A DNA stretch of 53,015 nt from Stentor coeruleus. Taxonomy: Eukaryota > Ciliophora > Heterotrichea > Heterotrichida > Stentoridae. The notes under the pieces are model-generated. The model was not told where the DNA came from. It saw nothing but the letters and a program-made list of their open reading frames with translations, and searched no databases. Shown here piece by piece: positions 47,389 through 53,015 of this stretch. The DNA is taken from NCBI GenBank assembly GCA_001970955.1, contig MPUH01000457.1, forward strand, positions 1 to 53,015, written 5' to 3'. Both the position numbers and the translations under genes were made by a program. Position 1 is the first letter of the stretch. The number at the start of each line of letters is the position of its first letter.

Positions 47389-49334
47389 TAATAGTTATTA
47401 GAAATCTGAAATACTGACCGAGTCATGAAATCCTTAAACCTTTTAGCATAAATGCTAGGTCTTGCTACAGAAGCTCCAGAGTATTTTGTAGGGTTCAATA
47501 ATATAGTAAACAGCCTTTCTAGTCTTTTGAAAATCCCATAACGAATAAGAAAGTCAATAATCCCAAATTTCACAACAGGATCTTTTCCATCAACGCTATC
47601 TTCTATTAAAAGCAGCATAGAATAATCAATAAGCCCTTGAGTCATAAGAAAGTCCGCATCTCGATTGATTGCTTGTATAGTTGATGAATATTGAGTTGAA
47701 TTAAGCGTCACTTTAAATCCATGTCTTATAAAATCTAGATCTTTAAAAGGTGTCAAACTTTTATTCCCTTTGATTTCTTCTTGAATTGTTTTTCGTTCTT
47801 TTAAGGTTTTCTTGCCTCGGCCAAGAGTTGAACCTTTTAGGTCATAAAGACGAGTTATTGTTCCTGAGTTATGGGTAAGATTTTCCATAAGGATTACGAA
47901 CATTGGTGTTATACCTGCAAATTTTAAATAGAAAGCTCCGTACATACGACAGAGAAGGGAGTTTGGATTACTTTCTAAGTGACGGGCATAATGATAGAGG
48001 ATTCTGATAAGGTCTTTTAATTCTTTTTCTTTGATAGTTTTAATGACAATTCGTCTGTCAGCAGAAAACATGAAGAAGCTTCCTGACTTGCCCTTGCTTT
48101 CATTTGCGCTGATGAGACTATCAATGTTTCTTAAAGGGTCAAGAGACTCTGCAAATTCTGCGTTGTTGAAATTAGAAATATATCTTATAAAATCGAACAA
48201 TTCAGGGGCAAACTCAATTGTTTCTGAGGTAAGATTTCCATCACTGTTTTTGATTATATCAGAAATCCTGCTTTTAAATGACTCACTGAAATGCTTAACG
48301 TTCTTTTTCATATTCTCAGTAATATTCATTTGAATGTTTTTGCTTTTCCCCTTATAGACCATGTGCAAAGTTTCATAGATATTCAACCCTAATTCAGTAC
48401 TAAGTTCAGTTAAAATTGTTGAAACAGGTATGTTCCATTCATCATCATTATCGTTAAACTTATTTTTTTCTTCATCCGAATCTTCACCAGCAGCATGGCT
48501 ATTACTATATAATGAAGGGTCTGAAAACCTGATCATAGCAATAACAAGCCCAGCAATAGATAGCAAATACGTCGTAATTTCTTCTAAAATCATATTCCTC
48601 TTATCTAATTTCTTTAAAATAAAGCTCGCAACACAAAGACTCCACACAATAGTATTTATCAAAACATACATAAAATGCCTAGTCAAATATTTCTTCATAG
48701 CCAAATTTGATAATTTGATCCCAGTATAAACTCTTATACTCGCATATAAAATTGAAAACATGCCAACTAAAATATACGCGCATAATAAAACTGATGTAGT
48801 TTTTGATGTTATAAGGTCAAGCTTAGTATAATTTTTTCCCATGTTAAATAGACATATGGCCATGCTATTTTTCCAAGACACATAACCACCTATTGTGATT
48901 GTAAATAAAAATACTAGAGCATGATATATTGGCATACGCTTATAAGCTGATGTAAAAGGATTACGCAAGGATAATATAAGGTCGATGCATAAAAAGAAGT
49001 TGTAGAATATCCCAGCAATCATACCAAAACAGAATATGGTGGTGTTTATAGCACAGAGGTATTCAATTGCATAATCTTCAGAAATTTGAAGCCAGCGCCA
49101 ATATCGAGCTTTTTCAAGTGCGAGCTCTTTAATAACCTTTTCTTCATCCCACATGAACACCATTAAGTGGTAAGTTGACGCAAGCTCACAAAAAGCAAGG
49201 GCGACTATGATTCCTGAGGGATGTTGGCGAAATTTACTTGATTTGAAGTAAGTTAGTATGAGCAAGCAGGAGAAAATGATATTCACTGAACTGAGAAAAG
49301 TAAAAGCGATTGGATTTTCTTCCTGAAATTCCAT
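47388..49334 (-). CDS. Seven-helix receptor fused to a phosphatidylinositol phosphate kinase (GPCR-PIPK)
   Basis: 648 aa starting at CTATATAAATG. Seven hydrophobic helices occupy ~9-270, followed by an acidic linker (GEDSDEEKNKFNDNDDEW). The PIPK domain spans ~300-640: GKSGSFFMFSADRRIVIKTI (glycine-rich loop and lysine), YDLKGSTLGR (~496), DYSMLLLIE (~573) and GIIDFL (~588), the DFG-equivalent Asp. PIP kinases make PIP2 from PIP, and GPCR-PIPK fusions are known from oomycetes and Dictyostelium (RpkA). The start of the activation region (FLIRYG) differs from the usual DYLQ. An active lipid kinase coupled to a receptor is likely. Confidence 0.93.
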   Translation of the reverse strand: MEFQEENPIAFTFLSSVNIIFSCLLILTYFKSSKFRQHPSGIIVALAFCELASTYHLMVFMWDEEKVIKELALEKARYWRWLQISEDYAIEYLCAINTTIFCFGMIAGIFYNFFLCIDLILSLRNPFTSAYKRMPIYHALVFLFTITIGGYVSWKNSMAICLFNMGKNYTKLDLITSKTTSVLLCAYILVGMFSILYASIRVYTGIKLSNLAMKKYLTRHFMYVLINTIVWSLCVASFILKKLDKRNMILEEITTYLLSIAGLVIAMIRFSDPSLYSNSHAAGEDSDEEKNKFNDNDDEWNIPVSTILTELSTELGLNIYETLHMVYKGKSKNIQMNITENMKKNVKHFSESFKSRISDIIKNSDGNLTSETIEFAPELFDFIRYISNFNNAEFAESLDPLRNIDSLISANESKGKSGSFFMFSADRRIVIKTIKEKELKDLIRILYHYARHLESNPNSLLCRMYGAFYLKFAGITPMFVILMENLTHNSGTITRLYDLKGSTLGRGKKTLKERKTIQEEIKGNKSLTPFKDLDFIRHGFKVTLNSTQYSSTIQAINRDADFLMTQGLIDYSMLLLIEDSVDGKDPVVKFGIIDFLIRYGIFKRLERLFTILLNPTKYSGASVARPSIYAKRFKDFMTRSVFQISNNY

Positions 49335-49879
49335 TTATATAGGGTGAAATACGTATTAAGTTTTATGATATTTTTTAATTGGATAATTAGGATGCTGATC
49401 TTTGAAGTTTTTGTTAGAATTATATAATTAATGGAAAATTCTTTGAGGTGTAGGAAATTTATTATATATAATAGTTGAAAATTGTAAAAATTTATATAAA
49501 TTCAGAATAAAGTAATTTGTGCATCACTAACTTCTGGAGTCTTAAAAATAAATATAAAAATAGTTAAAATTATCTAAAATAACAATTCAAAATTAACAAA
49601 AACTAGTATGTCCTGTCTGTAAAGTAATAATTTACATTAAAATAAACTTAAATAAAATTTTAAAAAAGCCTCAGTAATAAATATTATTCATTAAACCTAT
49701 CTAAGTTTATCATTAGATATAAGTGTCCAATATATTGTAGAGATTAATAAATTGAGCTTATTTTTTTAGGATGAATGAATTTATTAGTAATATTTGAAGC
49801 AAAAAATTATGGCAACAAATGAAAAGAATAATATTTTAAGATAAGCAGATTACTATTTAACTTCATAATGTAATAAAAT
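49335..49879. other. Divergent intergenic region
   Basis: Mildly G-rich on plus next to the GPCR-PIPK start, then AT-rich without a recognisable element until TAATAAAATATG at the next gene. Confidence 0.45.
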
Positions 49880-50083
49880 ATGTCAAAACAAAATATAAAT
49901 GCAGATTTCATAAAATTGCTTGAAAGAGAAATCAAAAGACTGTCTCCAAGCCTTTCATTATCAATGAGAACTAGTGATCCTTTAGGACAAATATTAGAGA
50001 TTGTTAGGATTGCTGTGGATACTATGATCGAAGAAAAAAAGTCTTTAGAATCAGAATACACAATGATGCTAATATTCATATAA
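49880..50083 (+). CDS. Small helical protein or truncated gene
   Basis: 67 aa starting at TAATAAAATATG. It is amphipathic and helical (FIKLLEREIKRLSPSLSLSM; ILEIVRIAVDTMIEEKKSLE) and stops abruptly after MMLIFI. It may be a short protein or the front of a truncated coiled-coil gene. No 15-nt intron that would extend it is visible. Confidence 0.45.
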   Translation: MSKQNINADFIKLLEREIKRLSPSLSLSMRTSDPLGQILEIVRIAVDTMIEEKKSLESEYTMMLIFI

Positions 50084-50474
50084 ATATGCTTAATGTTAGC
50101 AATTAAGAATAGTTTATATTTAGTTATATGATATATTTATTAGGGCTTAGTGATTATTGTATTCAATAAAAAATATTAAATTTCGATTAAAAAGTACTTT
50201 CTGTTAATTATGCTTTTTATATTTCAGCATAATAATAAATAATACAATGTAGATTGAAAATAAAATTTACTAAGAATATGAAAATGGATTACTTTATGGA
50301 ACTTATGAGTGCTTTAAATTTCTTTCAAATTATTAATATGCATCCAGCAACTACCTATTTTAGATAAAAAACTTTAAAATGCTTATTTTCAATTAAACTG
50401 AGGCATTCTTAAATATCCACAGACAATAATATTTATTATAAGAATTTATATCATAAATAATAAATAATACTTTA
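50084..50474 (+). other. Intergenic region with a short coding-like frame
   Basis: About 29 codons from ATG ~50278 (MKMDYFMELMSALNFFQIIN...) look coding but end at TAA. They may be a remnant. No other element was seen. Confidence 0.35.
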
Positions 50475-51911
50475 ATGGACTCTAGAGAACCTTCGTTTTC
50501 CAATTCAAAAATGTTTACTGCTCAAAAAGAGCTTTCAAAAATAGAAGAGCTGTTAAAAGCTAAGGAAAAGCGTCTTGACATAAGGGATCAAGATAATATT
50601 ATCCTATCTTCAAAACTAGAAGATGAAAAACGGATTCTAGACTACGAAAAATCTCAACTGAAAACTAAGACGCGCGAATTAGAAATCAGAATTCGAGCAC
50701 TTCAAGAAAAAGAAGCTGATTTTAAAAGCTCAGTAGAGAATTTCTCGCATGAAAAGGCGGATTTTGATAGAAAAAGACAATCAATTCATTTAACGAAACA
50801 AAAAATAGAAGAAAATCACTCAGAAAGCGAAAAAATCAAAGAAATCACTTTAATAACCCAAGAATATCTACAAAAAGAGCGAGAAAAATTTGACTTTGAA
50901 TGGAAGATGTTAGAAGAAAAAGCTACTGCATTATCTTTAAAACAAGAGTATATTGAGAAAAGTCATTTTGATATTGAAAGAATGAAGAAAATAATAGAAG
51001 AACAACAAATAAAGGTTAATACCGAAAAAGAAAACCTTATGAAAATCAAAAAACAAATCAGTGATGAAAAATTATCTTGGTTTGAAGAGAGGCAAGAAAA
51101 CGATAAATTCAGAAAGTTCAACGATTCAAAAATCAATGATTCAGTAGAAGCTCGTGATTTATCTAAGATCTTTGAAAATCTAAAAAGTCAAATTGATGTT
51201 TACAATCAAGAAATTGAATCAAAAGAAGTGAAAATCGAAAAACAACAGCAAGAGATTAAGAAAAATCACGACAAAATTTCAAATGAATTTTTTAGCCTGG
51301 GGATTATTCATCAAAGTCTTGAAAGAACAAGATCTGAAATACTCCAATTCAATAATTACATCCTCCCACTAATCGAAGATGCATACAAAGAAGCAAAGAG
51401 TTTGATTCAGACTTTTGCTGAAAGATTTGCTGAAGTTGAGTTAATGGAAAAAAAACTTTCCAACTCTCTTGAAATAGTGAGAATAAAAAATGGAAGATCT
51501 GAAGAAAGAATACCAGAACTTTTTATTGAAAAACCATATTTTGATAGTGAATATGCAAATCCTAACATGATTGAAGATATAACTAAAGAGTTAGAAAACA
51601 AAATTAAAGCTGTAGAAATTAAAGAAAGAGAATTAAATGCTGGGATATTAGAAAACACTAGGACAGCTGAGTATTTAAGAGATATAAGAAATAAGTTAGA
51701 TGAAGCTAAAGCTGATATTAATGAGGAAAGGAATAAGATAAAAATGCAAGTGTTTCAGCTTGAGCAAGGAATAAAAGTATTAACAGCGAAGGAAAATGAA
51801 GTTCAGGAATACAAGAAAGAACTGGATAAAAGAGCAAACTTACTCAAAATCAAAGAAAAACAGTTAGATTTGCAATTAATAAATTCAGAGAAAGCAGCAA
51901 CTATCCTTTAA
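50475..51911 (+). CDS. Long coiled-coil protein
   Basis: 478 aa, essentially all Glu/Lys/Leu/Ile heptads (KIEELLKAKEKRLDIRDQDN; LENKIKAVEIKERELNAGIL), with one less charged segment at ~270-320 (FFSLGIIHQSLERTRSEILQ ... LIEDAYKEAKSLIQTFAERF). The start context (AATAATACTTTAATG) is looser than usual. Structural or cortical coiled-coil proteins are common in ciliates, and no family can be named from sequence alone. The composition lacks the GC-skew gradient of genes in 1-27 kb. Confidence 0.85.
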   Translation: MDSREPSFSNSKMFTAQKELSKIEELLKAKEKRLDIRDQDNIILSSKLEDEKRILDYEKSQLKTKTRELEIRIRALQEKEADFKSSVENFSHEKADFDRKRQSIHLTKQKIEENHSESEKIKEITLITQEYLQKEREKFDFEWKMLEEKATALSLKQEYIEKSHFDIERMKKIIEEQQIKVNTEKENLMKIKKQISDEKLSWFEERQENDKFRKFNDSKINDSVEARDLSKIFENLKSQIDVYNQEIESKEVKIEKQQQEIKKNHDKISNEFFSLGIIHQSLERTRSEILQFNNYILPLIEDAYKEAKSLIQTFAERFAEVELMEKKLSNSLEIVRIKNGRSEERIPELFIEKPYFDSEYANPNMIEDITKELENKIKAVEIKERELNAGILENTRTAEYLRDIRNKLDEAKADINEERNKIKMQVFQLEQGIKVLTAKENEVQEYKKELDKRANLLKIKEKQLDLQLINSEKAATIL

Positions 51912-53015
51912 GCTACTATCAAAAACAAAAATAATTTAATAATCTATCACTTAATATTAAAATTATTTTATATGAATAACTTCATGCTTTGAATTAATAT
52001 GAAGATTTATTGATGAAATTCTCTAAGATTTCTTCAGAACTGTAAAAGCTGAAAACCTAGCAAGAGAGCCCAATTGAAAGTTCATCATTCATATTGAATA
52101 TAATCTTTAATCAGTTGCAGGCAATCCAAAATCATACAGAAAAACTTTTTGATAACATCATCAGCAGTTAAAATCTCATGAAGCAAGCGTCTTGATAAAT
52201 CTTTATCTAAATCCTAAAGTTAAAGTTCAAAAATGCTTAACTTTAAAATAACAGTGTTAAAACTGAGAAAAACGTGGAAACTAAAAAGCTAGATTTGGCA
52301 GTACCATTATATAAACTCAAGTGCTTCATGAGAAAAGAAGTTAAAACCTAGAATTTTTCTATAAAACAACAGAAATTAATTAAAATTCTATTCCGGATCT
52401 TCAGCCAGGGAATTATTAAACACTTAGACTTCATTTAGGCTTCTCAAAATCCCAATCTCAAATACTTCGCAAAAAATCACAGAGCTCATTAACGATCTAC
52501 ACCTTCCTAGTAACACTTTTATAATTCTAGAATTTAAATAAAAATAATGGTGGTTTATAAATGCGAAACTTTAGATATAAAAATGTAATCAGAAACTTTA
52601 TGAAAGCTCAAGATACTAGTTAAAATAAACTAATGATATGCTCGATGGTTATGACAATGAGGACCTTGAGTCAATATCGCAGTTTCTAGAAATTAAAGGG
52701 AACTCAAAGAAAGTTTTATGTTTGGAAGATACAACATCAATGGCATCATTTGCTATGGGCGATAATAATGTGCTTCAAACAACTCACTGGTTATAAAAGA
52801 CTGGCAATTTTTAAATTAGAGGAGGAAGTCTACTTTGCCAATACTGATGTGTAATTTTATATATATTATAGATTAGTATTAGTTAGGAATATATTATAGA
52901 TAAAAATGGAGATTATAGTGTAACTGAGGACAAAGCTGTGCAAACGAAGAATGAGATACTAAGATGCTTACACTGAGAAATACGACCTTTAAGGCGAAAT
53001 TTATTTCATTTGCTT
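51912..53015 (+). pseudogene. Stop-riddled, formerly coding-looking stretch at the window end
   Basis: Several plus frames show protein-like runs broken mainly by TAA. Examples are DLQPGNY*TLRLHLGFSKSQ in one frame, and SNTSQKITELINDLHLPSNT in another. A 52-codon frame at 52638-52796 (MLDGYDNEDLESISQFLEIK ... TTHWL) is intact from ATG to TAA but has no TATAA context. Most likely this is a decayed gene, perhaps continuing beyond the window. The parent family is not recognised. Confidence 0.35.

Noticed and set aside
1-53015. A variant code with TGA as tryptophan (as in Blepharisma)
   Set aside because: Long frames use TGG for conserved Trp (MORN, Sfi1-like, WD40) with no internal TGA, and three genes end at TGA where domains are complete.

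Overview
The window looks like macronuclear-type DNA of a heterotrich ciliate close to Stentor. It is AT-rich and gene-dense, and the long reading frames use the standard code: tryptophan is TGG throughout, and TAA, TAG and more rarely TGA all end genes. Three genes carry 15-nt GT...AG introns, which is the heterotrich signature. The content is typical of a large ciliate: WD40, MORN, copine, LRR, doublecortin, Sfi1-like repeat, ciliate AGC kinase, receptor-PIP-kinase and WD40-TRP channel proteins. The species is an inference. No tRNA, rRNA, IS element or CRISPR array was seen. Layout: 0-9.8 kb holds a partial WD40 gene, a CaaX-ending unknown, a coiled-coil gene with an apparent -1 frameshift, a kinase-fold-like unknown, a copine, an EF-hand-like protein and a six-helix membrane protein with a 15-nt intron. 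9.9-18.4 kb holds a decayed peptidase pseudogene, small basic Ser/Thr-Pro-rich proteins, a doublecortin/EF-hand protein, and a small cysteine-pair protein found only by removing a 15-nt intron. 18.5-27.3 kb is a run of seven minus-strand genes, most separated by only 28-70 bp: LRR, RPL13A, YIP1-family, CUE-like, a small coiled coil, an RI-type LRR and an AGC kinase. 27.3-28.8 kb contains three single-N assembly joins with duplicated flanks. 28.8-37.4 kb holds a pseudokinase fused to an HExxH peptidase-like domain, a dually acylated IQ/MORN protein and a 1560-aa Sfi1-like protein with a 69-residue period. 38-46.5 kb is gene-poor and relic-rich around a protein with 14 WD40 repeats fused to a TRP-like channel. 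47.1-52 kb holds a 66-aa membrane protein with an intron, a seven-helix receptor fused to a PIP kinase and coiled-coil proteins, ending in a stop-riddled stretch. Themes: many products fit cortex and Ca2+/lipid signalling in a large contractile ciliate (Sfi1-like scaffold, EF-hand proteins, copine, MORN/IQ, WD40-TRP channel, GPCR-PIPK, AGC kinase). Two genome-level patterns stand out. First, most genes sit in a GC-skew sawtooth: C-rich and G-poor before the start, G-rich and C-poor after the stop, on the coding strand. The peptidase fusion, WD40-TRP and coiled-coil neighbourhoods lack it, and these are also where gene relics lie. Second, nearly every start codon has a TATAA-type motif directly in front of it. 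Small GC-rich perfect hairpins are scattered both inside and outside genes. The best candidates for something undescribed are the pseudokinase-HExxH fusion with its decayed paralogue, and the hairpin family.
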